Of a stretch of 64,000 nt of DNA, positions 54,072 to 63,408 are shown piece by piece. This DNA comes from an uncultured Brevibacillus sp. (GTDB lineage: Bacteria > Bacillota > Bacilli > Brevibacillales > Brevibacillaceae). Numbering within the stretch: the first letter of the stretch is position 1; the number at the start of each line of letters is the position of its first letter. Position numbers and translations under genes: made by a program. The stretch spans positions 1-64,000 of the forward strand of contig CAMIVR010000012.1 of assembly GCA_946402065.1 (NCBI GenBank). The letters are read 5' to 3'. Below the pieces are notes generated by a model that saw only the letters and a program-made list of their open reading frames with translations, ran no database searches and was not told where the DNA came from.

Positions 54072-55169
54072 TCAATGTTCGCTTCTTGCGTCTACCCCAA
54101 CTGCTTCGCTGATGTGGGTGAACCCGTCTCTGGCCATCAGCCTCAGCAGTTGCTTGTTGATTTGTTTGGCGATACCCGGCCCCTGATAAATCATCCCGGT
54201 ATACACCTGAACCAGGCTTGCTCCCGCGCGAATCTTCCTGTAGGCGTCTTCACCTGTATAGATGCCGCCCACGCCGATAATCGGAACTTTGCCGCCCACT
54301 TCCTGATAAATCGTCTTTATCCATTGCGTCGAGCGCTCCGACAGCGGTCGTCCGCTCAACCCGCCCGCTTCATCGGCATTCGGGTGGTTCGCGACCGCTT
54401 CACGGGACAAGGTCGTATTGGTGGCGATCATGCCCGAAATGCCTTCCTCTACGGCTGCATGGACGACGTCGTGCATTTGCTCGTCCGACATGTCCGGCGC
54501 CACTTTCAAGAGAATCGGCTTTTTCTTGATGCTGCGAACTTCCATTTCCGCCGCTTTTTCCCGCACGGTGCGAATGAGCAGGCGCAGGCTCTCCGTTTCC
54601 TGCAAGTCGCGCAGATTCGGCGTGTTCGGCGAGCTGATGTTGATGACGAAGTAATGGCCGTACGCATACAGCATGTCCATGCACTTGCTGTAGTCGCTGG
54701 CCGCTTCCTCATTCGGCGTAGTTTTGTTTTTCCCGATGTTGATGCCGATCGGGACGTCGGAATAAGCAAAGTCCACCAGATGCTGGGAAGCGAGATACGC
54801 TCCGTGATTGTTAAAGCCCATCCGGTTGATCAACGCCTGGTGTTCAGGCAAACGAAACAGTCGCGGCTTGGGGTTGCCCGGCTGTCCTTGCGGGGTGAGC
54901 GTCCCCACTTCAACAAAGCCAAAGCCAAGCGCACCAAGCGCATGGTACACTTCTGCATTTTTATCAAAACCCGCGGCCAAACCGACCGGATTCGGGAACG
55001 TGATCCCCCACAGTTTCGTCTCGAGACGCTTGTCGCGAAATTGGTAGAGCATTTTCACTAGCGATTTACCCGGAGCGGAATTCTCCAGCAGCTTGAGGGC
55101 GTGAATGGTCTTTTCATGAATGTCTTCAGGGTCCTGCTGAAACAGATACTTACGGATAAGCTGATACAT
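54072..55169 (-). CDS. pyrD: Dihydroorotate dehydrogenase (quinone), class 2
   Basis: PyrD oxidises dihydroorotate to orotate, the fourth step of UMP synthesis, passing electrons to membrane quinone. The 365-residue length and N-terminal helical extension (1-45) mark class 2. Motifs are NPVGLAAGFDKNAE (residues 60-73), GTLTPQGQPGNPKPRLFRL, the catalytic serine in NISSPNTPNLR (179-180) and the FMN-binding VGGIYTGEDAYRKIRAGASLVQVYTG. ATG 55169 follows GGAGGG. Most Bacillus use the class 1B enzyme in a pyr operon; here it stands alone, away from other pyr genes. Confidence 0.95.
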   Translation of the reverse strand: MYQLIRKYLFQQDPEDIHEKTIHALKLLENSAPGKSLVKMLYQFRDKRLETKLWGITFPNPVGLAAGFDKNAEVYHALGALGFGFVEVGTLTPQGQPGNPKPRLFRLPEHQALINRMGFNNHGAYLASQHLVDFAYSDVPIGINIGKNKTTPNEEAASDYSKCMDMLYAYGHYFVINISSPNTPNLRDLQETESLRLLIRTVREKAAEMEVRSIKKKPILLKVAPDMSDEQMHDVVHAAVEEGISGMIATNTTLSREAVANHPNADEAGGLSGRPLSERSTQWIKTIYQEVGGKVPIIGVGGIYTGEDAYRKIRAGASLVQVYTGMIYQGPGIAKQINKQLLRLMARDGFTHISEAVGVDARSEH

Positions 55170-55361
55170 CGTGGTAGTATTCCTCCCTCCGTTTTCTCAG
55201 AGTAGGATACCACATTTTCATAGGGCGGGTAACCTTTCTCGGCGAAAAAGCCGTTAAACGGCGCGAACATGTACTGGTGTGGTGGATTCCGCCGAAAACA
55301 GTCGCATGTTGGAAACGATCGGGACGGCGTACCAATTCGTTTGCCAATCGGCAATGTCTGA

Positions 55362-56768
55362 TTACTTTCCGTCATACCCCTTGCTTCTGACTTCCAACGG
55401 CAGCCGGACTGTAAAAGTCGTTCCCACCCCTGCCTGGCTCTCCACCTCGATGGCAGCCCCGGATTTCTGGACGATTTTCTTGGTAATTGCCAGACCAAGA
55501 CCGCTTCCGCTGCGGTTTCGGGTTCTCGCTTTGTCTCCTTTGTAAAACCGGTCGAAAATGTATGGCAGGTCCGATCCGGCAATGCCGATTCCGGTATCTT
55601 TCACGACGACGGCCATATGCTCCTTCTCAGTATGAATACTGATAAAAATCGTCCCTCCAGGCTCGGTAAACTTGATGCTGTTCGTCAACAGATTGATCCA
55701 GACCTGGTTCAGCAGTTGCTCGTCAGCCATGACAGCCGTTTCCGGCAAGCTCAGCTCGATGTTCAGCCGTTTCTCGCTCCACTGCCGCTCAAGCAGCAGC
55801 AGAACCTGCCTGATCTGCTCGTCGAGACGATATCTGGTCGGTTCGAACAGCTCCGTTTCCTTTTCCAGCGAGGCCAAGGTCAACAGCTGTTTGGACAGCG
55901 ACGAAAGTCTCCTGCTCTCTTCTTCGATAATGGCGAGATAGGCTTGTCGCTGCTCTTCTGTCACTTCACCGGTACGGATCGCCTGGGTGAACCCCTGGAT
56001 AGAGGTCAGCGGCGACTGAATCTCATGGGAGACGTTGGAGACAAATTCCTGACGCATCTCTTCCAACTGTTTGAGCGCTTTCGTCATTTGCTCGAAATGA
56101 GACGCGAGTGTGCCAATCTCATCCTTGCGGGAAATGTCCAGACGAAGCGAGTAATCCCCTTCCGCGATCTTTTTCGTCGCCTTCGTCAAGGTCTTGAGCG
56201 GCTTGACGAGATAGCGGGTAAACACGAGAATGAAGAGGATGCTGAGGAAGAACGCCGCGATGAGCAGGACGGCAAAGAGAATATGCACCTCGCCAAATTG
56301 TCCTTCGAGATTGGGGCGAACAAACATCGCATATGTTTTGCCTTGGGCATGGAGCGGCAGTCCGATGCTGTTTTTCAACGTATTTTGAAAAAAACCGGTC
56401 ACAAACAGGCCGTGCTTCTCTTCCGCGATGCCTCGATAGGTCTCTCCATGCAGGACGCGCTCGACGATGCCGTGATCGATCTCTTGCTCCCGAAACGGCG
56501 CACCGAACGCTTCCGCCTTGCCCGTCTCATCGAACAGGTAAAGCTGAAAATTCATGTTGCCGATCCGCTTGAGATAGTTGTGCACATCCCCGTCAGAATG
56601 CTCTTCATACAGTGCGACGATCTCCTTGCCGATGGCCGCAATCTTTTGCTCATTGTACGTCTTCAAATGCTGCTGATAGTACCAGTTGGCCAGAAGGAAA
56701 CCGAGGACCCCGCTGCAGAAGACGATTGCGGCAAAGGTGACAACCAGGCGCACATACAGCGACTTCAT
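55362..56768 (-). CDS. Sensor histidine kinase, HssS-like
   Basis: The 468-residue kinase has a transmembrane helix at 8-30, an outer domain (31-160), a second helix (162-185), HAMP (186-238), a phosphoacceptor domain with His248 in SNVSHEIQSPLTSIQGF, and an HATPase domain (NQVWINLLTNSIKF, GIGIAGSDLPYIFDRFY, GSGLGLAITKKIV). The outer domain shares with staphylococcal HssS the pattern YLKRIGNMNFQLYLFDETGK, then GAPFRE, then LFVTGFFQNTLKNSIG and FVRPNLEG. HssS senses heme. Heme as signal here is an inference. It overlaps the response regulator by four bases. Confidence 0.88.
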   Translation of the reverse strand: MKSLYVRLVVTFAAIVFCSGVLGFLLANWYYQQHLKTYNEQKIAAIGKEIVALYEEHSDGDVHNYLKRIGNMNFQLYLFDETGKAEAFGAPFREQEIDHGIVERVLHGETYRGIAEEKHGLFVTGFFQNTLKNSIGLPLHAQGKTYAMFVRPNLEGQFGEVHILFAVLLIAAFFLSILFILVFTRYLVKPLKTLTKATKKIAEGDYSLRLDISRKDEIGTLASHFEQMTKALKQLEEMRQEFVSNVSHEIQSPLTSIQGFTQAIRTGEVTEEQRQAYLAIIEEESRRLSSLSKQLLTLASLEKETELFEPTRYRLDEQIRQVLLLLERQWSEKRLNIELSLPETAVMADEQLLNQVWINLLTNSIKFTEPGGTIFISIHTEKEHMAVVVKDTGIGIAGSDLPYIFDRFYKGDKARTRNRSGSGLGLAITKKIVQKSGAAIEVESQAGVGTTFTVRLPLEVRSKGYDGK

Positions 56769-57451
56769 GGTACGCGAACCTCCAGCTTGTAGCCAAATCC
56801 GCGAACGGTGGTAATGACAAAGTCATCTGTCCTGTTGGCGAACCGTTCACGCAGCCGCTTGATGTGAACATCGATCGTCCTGCTGTCCCCGTCAAAATCC
56901 TTGCCCCAAATCTGCTCAAGCAATTGATCCCTGGTGAAGATCCGGTCGGGAAAACTGGCTAACTGGGTCAGCAGCTCAAATTCCTTCAAGGGCAGGTGAA
57001 TCGTTTCGTCACCGGCCTTCACTACGTAGCTGTTACGGTCGATCACTGTGCCGTTCAACGTGATCACCTGCCGGCTGACCATCTGGTAGCGGCGCAGCAG
57101 CGCTTTGATGCGAAACAACAGTTCGGCAGGCTCAAACGGCTTCGTCAAATAGTCATCCGTCCCGGCCATAAAGCCTTTTTCCTTGTCCCGCACTTCGCCT
57201 TTGGCCGTAAGCATGATGACAGGGATGTCGTAGTATTCGCGAACCTCGCGGCACAGCTCCCAGCCGTTTTTGCCAGGCATCATCACATCCACCACAGCGA
57301 GATGAATTTGTTCCGACTCCAGGATGACCGATGCCTCACCTGCATCGGAGGCATCGAAGGTCCGGTAGCCTTCCTTGAGTAAAAAGAAGCGCAGAAGCTC
57401 GTGAATGTGCGGATCGTCATCGACAATTAAAATGTTTGTCTTCACTGGCAT
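56765..57451 (-). CDS. OmpR-family response regulator, HssR-like
   Basis: The 228-residue regulator has a receiver domain (5-120) with acidic pair Asp11-Asp12, phosphoacceptor Asp55 (VVDVMMPG), conserved Thr/Lys (Lys104 in YLTKPFEP), and a winged-helix DNA-binding domain (130-225; LPLKEFELLTQLASFPDRIFTRDQLLEQIWG, RTIDVHIKRLRERF). It is the partner of the downstream kinase. The direct repeat at 62315-62334 is a plausible binding site, so the operon would activate itself. The length fits HssR (about 224). Confidence 0.9.
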   Translation of the reverse strand: MPVKTNILIVDDDPHIHELLRFFLLKEGYRTFDASDAGEASVILESEQIHLAVVDVMMPGKNGWELCREVREYYDIPVIMLTAKGEVRDKEKGFMAGTDDYLTKPFEPAELLFRIKALLRRYQMVSRQVITLNGTVIDRNSYVVKAGDETIHLPLKEFELLTQLASFPDRIFTRDQLLEQIWGKDFDGDSRTIDVHIKRLRERFANRTDDFVITTVRGFGYKLEVRVP

Positions 57452-57460
57452 CTCTCCTCG

Positions 57461-57904
57461 TCAGGCTATACGCATGCTCACAATCAGCACGACTGCCGCA
57501 ATCGCCAAAGCAAAGGCGACTGAAAGCACTGACAGCCTTCGCATAAGCCGGCTCAAGCGCTCGGCTTCGGCCTGATTGACTGCTTTGCGCAGCTTCCTTG
57601 CCATCAAGGTTACCAGAATCACAAACAGCAGTGCAATCGCCCCGCCGCCTTCTTCCATCAGCTTGAGCCAGAGCGGCTTGCTCTGCCCGAGCAAGCCCAT
57701 TTTGATGATCAGGCCAAGTCCCGACCCGAACACAGCAAGTGCCGCTATTTGCAAGATCCCCCAGACTCTGCTGCCAAGCATGATCGCTGCTAACGTCTGC
57801 TGCTCAGTGACCTTTTTGCTGTTCAGCAACACCAGCATGACCAGCAAAGCTCCAAGCCATAGGGACAAACTGATTATATGGATAAAATACAATCCAGCAA
57901 ACAT
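57461..57904 (-). CDS. Four-helix membrane protein (CopD-like) in the RND operon
   Basis: This 147-residue integral membrane protein has four predicted helices (about 4-25, 45-68, 88-108 and 122-144). The first contains FIHIISLSLWLGALLVM; a histidine in this position recalls CopD-type and related b-heme or metal-binding four-helix bundles. No second clear histidine ligand is visible. Its place between the adaptor and response-regulator genes suggests a function in the efflux system or signal input, unproven. ATG 57904 follows AAGGGGAA. Confidence 0.62.
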   Translation of the reverse strand: MFAGLYFIHIISLSLWLGALLVMLVLLNSKKVTEQQTLAAIMLGSRVWGILQIAALAVFGSGLGLIIKMGLLGQSKPLWLKLMEEGGGAIALLFVILVTLMARKLRKAVNQAEAERLSRLMRRLSVLSVAFALAIAAVVLIVSMRIA

Positions 57905-57932
57905 GGCGCATTCCCCTTTGCAGATTCATTTT

Positions 57933-59159
57933 TTATTTCACTACTTTTACAACTGCCTGATCGCTCAGGTTCGAGAGCCCTTGCACCACGACGGAGTCTC
58001 CCGGGGCAAGTCCTTTGCCGATGACGACAGATGACGAATTGCGCTCTATTACATCAACCTTCTGTTTGACTGCCCGGTCGCCGCGAACGATGAACACATA
58101 TGCTGTTCCACTCTCCTCGACAATCGCTTCCACAGGCAAAATGATGCCCAGCTTTCCTTGCACTGCAGTGCTGCCTACATTTGCCCGCATGCCGGGCAGG
58201 ATCCGACGGTCCGGATTTTCCAGACGAATCTCTACAGGATATAGCTGATCGCCATTTGCCGGAGCCATGCCGACAAACGACACGTGTCCTTTTGTTTCAA
58301 GCCGCAATGCGGAAATGCTGATCTGCGTCTCCGCGCCCTTGTAAAACGAAGCCAGGTGCAGCTCGCTTACCTGCAAGTTCACCTTGATGCTGTTCAGGTT
58401 AACGATGCCAGCTACCGTGCCCTGCGGGGAGACAGTATCTCCGACGACAGCGGACAGGCTGTCAATCGTCCCGTCCAGCGGCGCTCTGATTTTCGTATCG
58501 GCAACCGCTTGCCTCGCTTTTTCCAATGCGACCTGGGCTTGCTCTACGCCGGCAGCAGCAATCGCAATACCGGTCTGGTCCTTGGCGTCTGATACTTCCG
58601 CACTGCGAAACGCATTTTGCGCCCGCAGCCAGTCTGCCTTGGCATCATCCAGTTGAGCAGCCGGCAGGGCGCCGGCCTCGACCAGTTTCTGCACGCGTTC
58701 ATAGCTCTGTCTCGCCGCCTCCAGCGATTGCCGGGCGAGTGCAGTTGAGGTTTGCTCGTCTGTGCCGGCCAATACCGTCTTTGCCTGGGCGAGCCGGGCC
58801 TTTGCCTCTGCGAGTTTCGTCTCGGCATCCTTCACGTTTAGCTGTTGCTGGGTGCTGTCCACCTCGCCGATCACTTGTTCCTTTCGTACCGCATCGCCCT
58901 TTTTTACATATAGCTTCGTCAGCGTTCCAGTCTGTCGCGGAATGACGCTGCCTGTTTCCTCGGCGACGACACTGCCGATAAAGGTCTGGTTGTCTGACAG
59001 CCTCCCCTCCTTCGCTGCCTGTACCGCGACTGTGACTGCGGCTGGCGCTTTCCCTTTCTCTCCGGTATCTGTCTGCCCTGTCGTGCAACCGCTCAGAGCC
59101 GAACCAAGTAAGACAGTCAGACCTGCCAGCACCAATCTCTGTTTGGCTTGCTTCATCAC
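57933..59159 (-). CDS. RND efflux periplasmic-adaptor-like lipoprotein (HlyD/MFP family)
   Basis: The 408-residue adaptor has a lipoprotein signal with lipobox LSGC (Cys about residue 25). A biotinyl-lipoyl half-domain follows (VIPRQTGTLTKLYVKKGDAVRKEQVIGEVD). A long alpha-helical hairpin comes next (about 105-215; LAEAKARLAQAKTVL... and SLEAARQSYERVQKLVEAGALP), then the second lipoyl half (IRAPLDGTIDSLSAVVGDTVSP) and beta-barrel domains. In a monoderm it would dock on the outer face of the RND pump. It overlaps the pump gene by four bases. Confidence 0.92.
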   Translation of the reverse strand: MMKQAKQRLVLAGLTVLLGSALSGCTTGQTDTGEKGKAPAAVTVAVQAAKEGRLSDNQTFIGSVVAEETGSVIPRQTGTLTKLYVKKGDAVRKEQVIGEVDSTQQQLNVKDAETKLAEAKARLAQAKTVLAGTDEQTSTALARQSLEAARQSYERVQKLVEAGALPAAQLDDAKADWLRAQNAFRSAEVSDAKDQTGIAIAAAGVEQAQVALEKARQAVADTKIRAPLDGTIDSLSAVVGDTVSPQGTVAGIVNLNSIKVNLQVSELHLASFYKGAETQISISALRLETKGHVSFVGMAPANGDQLYPVEIRLENPDRRILPGMRANVGSTAVQGKLGIILPVEAIVEESGTAYVFIVRGDRAVKQKVDVIERNSSSVVIGKGLAPGDSVVVQGLSNLSDQAVVKVVK

Positions 59160-62100
59160 GCCTCTTCTCCTTTCACGACTTGGCTTGCGGAATCGTCTCG
59201 CTTCTGCCTGCGGAGCTTGCTAACAAAGCGGTGCAGGCTGTCGTAGCCGACTGGTACGACGACCAGCGTCAAAACGGTCGACGTCAGCAGACCGCCAATC
59301 ACGACTGTGGACAATCCCTTCGACAACAGACTTCCCTCTGATAAACCGAAGGCCAGGGGGAGCAGTGCAGCTATGGTCGCAGCAGCAGTCATCACGATAG
59401 GTCGCAGCCGCGTCTGTCCCGCGTTCACAAGCGCCTCGCGCACGGGTACCCCGCTTGCCGTCAACTGCTGGACGCGATCAATCAGCACGATGGCATTCGT
59501 GACGACGATTCCGATCAGCATGAGAAAGCCGATCAGCACAGTCATATCCAACACGCCGCGGACCAGCCACAGGCCTACCAGACCGCCGATGGAAGCCAGC
59601 GGTAGGGAAAGCAGGATGGCGACGGGTGCCAGCAAATTGCCAAAGGCAAGGACCATGACGAAGAAGACGAGCAGCACGGCCACGCCCATAGCGGCAAACA
59701 TGTCGATGAAGCCTTTTTGCATATCCTGCTGGAGTCCCTCGGAACTCATGCTCACTCCGGCAGGCAGTTCAAGCTGCTGCAGTGCAAGCGTCTGCCGCTG
59801 TGCCACGCCGCCTTTATCGGCGCTGAGAATATCGGCGGTAATCTGGATGTAAGCTTTGCCATTCTTGCGTAGAAACTGGGGAGGAACGCTTTCCTGCTCC
59901 AGTGCCGCGATTTCGCCCAGTGAAACCTGCTGGCCCCCCGGTGCTTGCATCCAGAGTGCAGGCATTTGCTCCAGCGTGGCCAGTTCTCCTGTGCCCACTA
60001 CCAGGTCGTACTGTTTTCCGTTGAGCGTGATCGGTTTTAAGTGAGTCGTTCCGATAGCGGCAGCGATTTCGGCCGATACTTGCCTCGGCGTCAGCTTCCA
60101 CATCGCTGCCCGATCCCGATCCACCTTGATCGAAAGCTGCCTTTTTTGATCAGAAACATTATCCTTGATATTGGCCAGGAGCGGGTTTTCTTTCAGCTTT
60201 TGCTCGATCAGCTCTGCCGCCGTTTTTAACGCAAGGAAATCGCGGCCAGTCAGGACTAGCTGGTAGCCGCCTTGTCCGCCGGCGGCCGGCTTGGAGTACG
60301 AAACCTGGGCTCCTGCCGGGATCAGCGGCTCCACGCTGTTTCTCACGCGTTCCAGCGCTTTGTCCTCATCTGTCCCCTGCTTGAGCTTGATCGTCAGATC
60401 GGCTACGTGAGACAGCTTCACTTCGCCGCTCCCGGCACCGATTTTGCTTTGCACGTACTGCACATCCTGTTCCTGCAGAAGCGCCGCTTCGATTGTACCC
60501 ACTCTTGCGCTGGTCGCCTCCAGCGCTGTCCCTGTCGGCATTTTCACTTTCACATAGAGCAGGTTCATGTTTAGTTCGGGCAGGAATCCGCTTGGGAGAT
60601 TTGCCGCCAGCCCCACGCTTCCAACAAATAGTGCCAGCGTCAGCAACGCTGTCATTCCCTTGTGGGCGAAGGCCCAGTGCAGGGAATGGCGGTAAATGCG
60701 GAACAACCGGCCTTCCGTTGCCGCATGTCCGTTACGCGGGACGTTTTTCAGCCCCTGGCGCATCATCACGCTAGCTAAAAGCGGCACTACGGTGACAGAG
60801 ACGAGCAGCGAAGCCGCCAGCGAACAGACTACCGCCACAGCAAACGGCTTGAAGAAATCGCCGAGAATGCCGCTGACGAAGGCTATCGGCAAAAAGACTG
60901 CCGCTGTCGTCAGCGTGGATGAGGTGATCGCTCCCGCCACTTCTCGCACGGCGCCGATGATCGTCTGCTGGTCAGCGCGTTTGGTCTGGGCGTGGCGAAA
61001 AATATTCTCGATGACGACGATGCTGTCATCGACAATCCGCCCGATCGCCACTGCCATCCCGAAGAGACTCATCAAGTTAATGGTGATGCCGTTTGCCTTC
61101 ATCAGCATCACACTGATCAGGATGCTGAGCGGAATGGAGACGAGCACGATCAAGGTCGACTTGACGTGACGCAAAAAGAGAAAGATCGCGATGGATGCCA
61201 TGAGTATTCCCATGACCCCCTCCCGTGCCATCCCGCCAATCGAGTCTTTGACAAAATCGGAGCGATCGGAAATGATTTCGAACTGCAAATCGGGATACTG
61301 CCTGCGGTACTCATCGAGCTTTCGGTGAATTTCCTCGCTGATCCCGACGATGTTGCCGTCGGCCGTCTTGGAAATCTGCACAGCCACCGCAGGCTTGCCG
61401 TTCAAGCGGCTAACCGACTGGCGCGTCTGATTCCAGCTTACGTCCGCTACCTCGCCAAGCTGTATCAGCCCTTGGCCCGCTTTGCCTGCACCAGCGACAG
61501 AAAGCCAGGTCTGTTTGATCTGATCGAGATTTTCATACTCATTCGACACCCGGACCAGGTAGTCGGTCCCCTGATCGCTGACGCTTCCCACCGAGGAAGC
61601 GAGGTGTTGGTCAGATAGCGCCTGAATCAGACCGGATGCCGACATTCCGTAGTGCAGCAGTGCTTCTGCTTTCGGTCTGATGCGAACCTCCTCTTTCTTT
61701 GTGCCAATCACTTCCACTTCATTGACCCCGCTGATTTTCTCCAGTTGCTCAACAAGCGTATCCTCGACCAGCTCATGAAAGGCCTTGTCTGTTCGCACCA
61801 GGTCGCGATTGCTGATCGCCAGAAAATACATCGGTTCACTCCCGACCGCACTGATTTTCACTTTGGGTCGGCCTGCTCCGGCAGGAAGCTTAACGCTCGC
61901 CAGATTGTTTTCCAGCTCCGTTCGGACACGTTCGATGTCAGCCGTGCCCTCGATGGAAACCGTCAGCAGGGAGTGGTTCTCTTCGGAAGCAGAAATGTAT
62001 TCTTTCACCCCACTAGCCGCAGCGACCGTTTTTTCCAGCGGTTTGGTTACATCTTCCAGGACATCCTCCGCGGAAGCATTTGGATAGCTTGTCGAGATGG

Positions 62101-62239
62101 TCAGCATGCCCAGTTTGGCCTGCGGTTCGCTCTCGATGTTGATCAAGAGGAATGAAACCGCTCCACCAAAGGCTACGAGCATTGACAACAGGACGATTGC
62201 CAGAGGATTTTTTAACGAAAAACGTGTCAACCACTGCAA
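59156..62239 (-). CDS. RND-family efflux transporter (SwrC/AcrB-like)
   Basis: The 1027-residue proton-driven pump has the duplicated RND layout: helix 1 (about 14-33), a large outer loop, helices 2-6 (about 338-470), helix 7 (about 527-545), a second large loop, and helices 8-12 (about 845-1000). The proton-relay aspartates are in GRIVDDSIVVIENIF (near residue 400). Among Gram-positive RNDs it resembles SwrC/YerP. The substrate is unknown; heme or a toxic porphyrin-like compound is suggested by the regulator. TTG 62239 follows AAAGGAGG. It is the first gene of a five-gene operon. Confidence 0.92.
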   Translation of the reverse strand: MQWLTRFSLKNPLAIVLLSMLVAFGGAVSFLLINIESEPQAKLGMLTISTSYPNASAEDVLEDVTKPLEKTVAAASGVKEYISASEENHSLLTVSIEGTADIERVRTELENNLASVKLPAGAGRPKVKISAVGSEPMYFLAISNRDLVRTDKAFHELVEDTLVEQLEKISGVNEVEVIGTKKEEVRIRPKAEALLHYGMSASGLIQALSDQHLASSVGSVSDQGTDYLVRVSNEYENLDQIKQTWLSVAGAGKAGQGLIQLGEVADVSWNQTRQSVSRLNGKPAVAVQISKTADGNIVGISEEIHRKLDEYRRQYPDLQFEIISDRSDFVKDSIGGMAREGVMGILMASIAIFLFLRHVKSTLIVLVSIPLSILISVMLMKANGITINLMSLFGMAVAIGRIVDDSIVVIENIFRHAQTKRADQQTIIGAVREVAGAITSSTLTTAAVFLPIAFVSGILGDFFKPFAVAVVCSLAASLLVSVTVVPLLASVMMRQGLKNVPRNGHAATEGRLFRIYRHSLHWAFAHKGMTALLTLALFVGSVGLAANLPSGFLPELNMNLLYVKVKMPTGTALEATSARVGTIEAALLQEQDVQYVQSKIGAGSGEVKLSHVADLTIKLKQGTDEDKALERVRNSVEPLIPAGAQVSYSKPAAGGQGGYQLVLTGRDFLALKTAAELIEQKLKENPLLANIKDNVSDQKRQLSIKVDRDRAAMWKLTPRQVSAEIAAAIGTTHLKPITLNGKQYDLVVGTGELATLEQMPALWMQAPGGQQVSLGEIAALEQESVPPQFLRKNGKAYIQITADILSADKGGVAQRQTLALQQLELPAGVSMSSEGLQQDMQKGFIDMFAAMGVAVLLVFFVMVLAFGNLLAPVAILLSLPLASIGGLVGLWLVRGVLDMTVLIGFLMLIGIVVTNAIVLIDRVQQLTASGVPVREALVNAGQTRLRPIVMTAAATIAALLPLAFGLSEGSLLSKGLSTVVIGGLLTSTVLTLVVVPVGYDSLHRFVSKLRRQKRDDSASQVVKGEEA

Positions 62240-62301
62240 CTTGCCATCCTCCTTTGCTTTCGTAAAGGCCGCGCACGGCGGCTCTCAATCAGCACGAGAA
62301 C

Positions 62302-62334
62302 AATATACGGAGCTAATGTGAACATGAGATGAAC
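62302..62334 (-). promoter_or_regulatory. RND operon promoter with HssR-like direct repeat
   Basis: On the minus strand GTTCATCTC-AT-GTTCACATT (62315-62334) matches the staphylococcal HssR box GTTCATATT-N2-GTTCATATT at 15 of 18 positions with the same spacing. A -10 box TATATT lies at 62302-62307, so the repeat overlaps the -35 region, the usual place for an OmpR-type activator. Confidence 0.62.
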
Positions 62335-62351
62335 AAGGTTTGACAAAATCG

Positions 62352-62396
62352 AAAAAACCCGCTGCCGGTCTAAAACGCAAACCGTCAGCGGGTTTT
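62352..62396 (-). terminator. Terminator upstream of the RND operon
   Basis: AAACCCGCTG pairs with CAGCGGGTTT; on the minus strand it is followed by TTTTTTCG. It ends transcription from the degenerate receptor gene and insulates the RND promoter. Confidence 0.85.
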
Positions 62397-62469
62397 GCTG
62401 CTTTGTTTTTATGAATAACGATCTCCAAGCAACCAATTCCTTTGCGTCCCCGACCGCCAGGGTGACCTC

Positions 62470-63408
62470 CTACTTTTTCGTTGACTTGGGAGATGGAAGT
62501 CCGTTGGCCGTGTTCTGAACGGTATCGCTCATTTCGCGCATTTGGGCTACGATCGTATTTACCGCTTGTAAGCCTTGTACGGTTAATTCCACTGCCTTCT
62601 GTGCCAATTCATTCATCTCGGCGCTTTTCTGCGCTATGCTCTCAGAACTGCTTGACAAGTGCAATATCCAGTCAAATGTCTGGGCGACTCTCTCACGCTG
62701 AGTTTCGGAAACCATCGAAATTTGTTGGATGGACTGGGCAATCTGATCGGTTGCCTTGGAGCTTTGGTCTGCACTGGCCGACAGCTCTTCTGCCAATGCC
62801 GCGACCTGTACAGAAGAGTCCTTCCCCTTGTGGATGATGGTGTGCAAGTTCGCGACCATCCCGTTAAACGAATTTGCCAGCTCTCTGATCTCATCATTTG
62901 ACTTGACTTCAATCTTCTCAACGGTCAGGTCGACATTGGCAATCCGTCGGGCTGCTCCACTCAATATTTTGAGCGGGAGCACCATTTTCCGAATGATCAA
63001 GGAACAAAGGACAATGACCAGTACAGCAAATGCCAGACCGTATCCCACCGTAATCGGCAAACTTTTGGTGATAATATGATGACTTATACTGTCAACTTCC
63101 GCCGCACCGATATCAACTCCCAGCATTCCAATTGCCCTGCCTTCGCTGTTGCGGATGGGAACGAACCCACTTACATATTTACCGTATTTGGGGTCTTCGA
63201 CAATCGACGTGACGATTGGCTCAATTTTCGTTCCGTCTGCTAATTTGGGTAGTGACGCCTCTTTCGGCAGCTCCTCTTTGGTGACAACTCCTGTTGCTTG
63301 ATCAACCTCTTTTGGTTGGCCGTCTATGTAAAGATACCACTTGTTATTTTCTTCTCCCAATGTATACACATACAACGCACCCGTTTTTTCCCTGTAATCA
63401 TTTAGCAT
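62470..63408 (-). pseudogene. Degenerate methyl-accepting chemotaxis protein, both ends lost
   Basis: The readable part begins [22 protein letters not shown] and includes the end of a dCache sensor domain (FVPIRNSEGRAIGMLGVDIGA), one transmembrane helix (near 63000-63060), HAMP (MVLPLKILSGAARRIANVDL) and the start of the signalling helix (ADQSSKATDQIAQSIQQIS). The first transmembrane helix and start of the sensor are missing. The signalling tip is also gone: after NTANG the frame ends at 62470, while another frame continues briefly with SISQVNEKVGG. The open frame extends upstream only by running through the neighbouring regulator in an unrelated frame. Confidence 0.75.
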
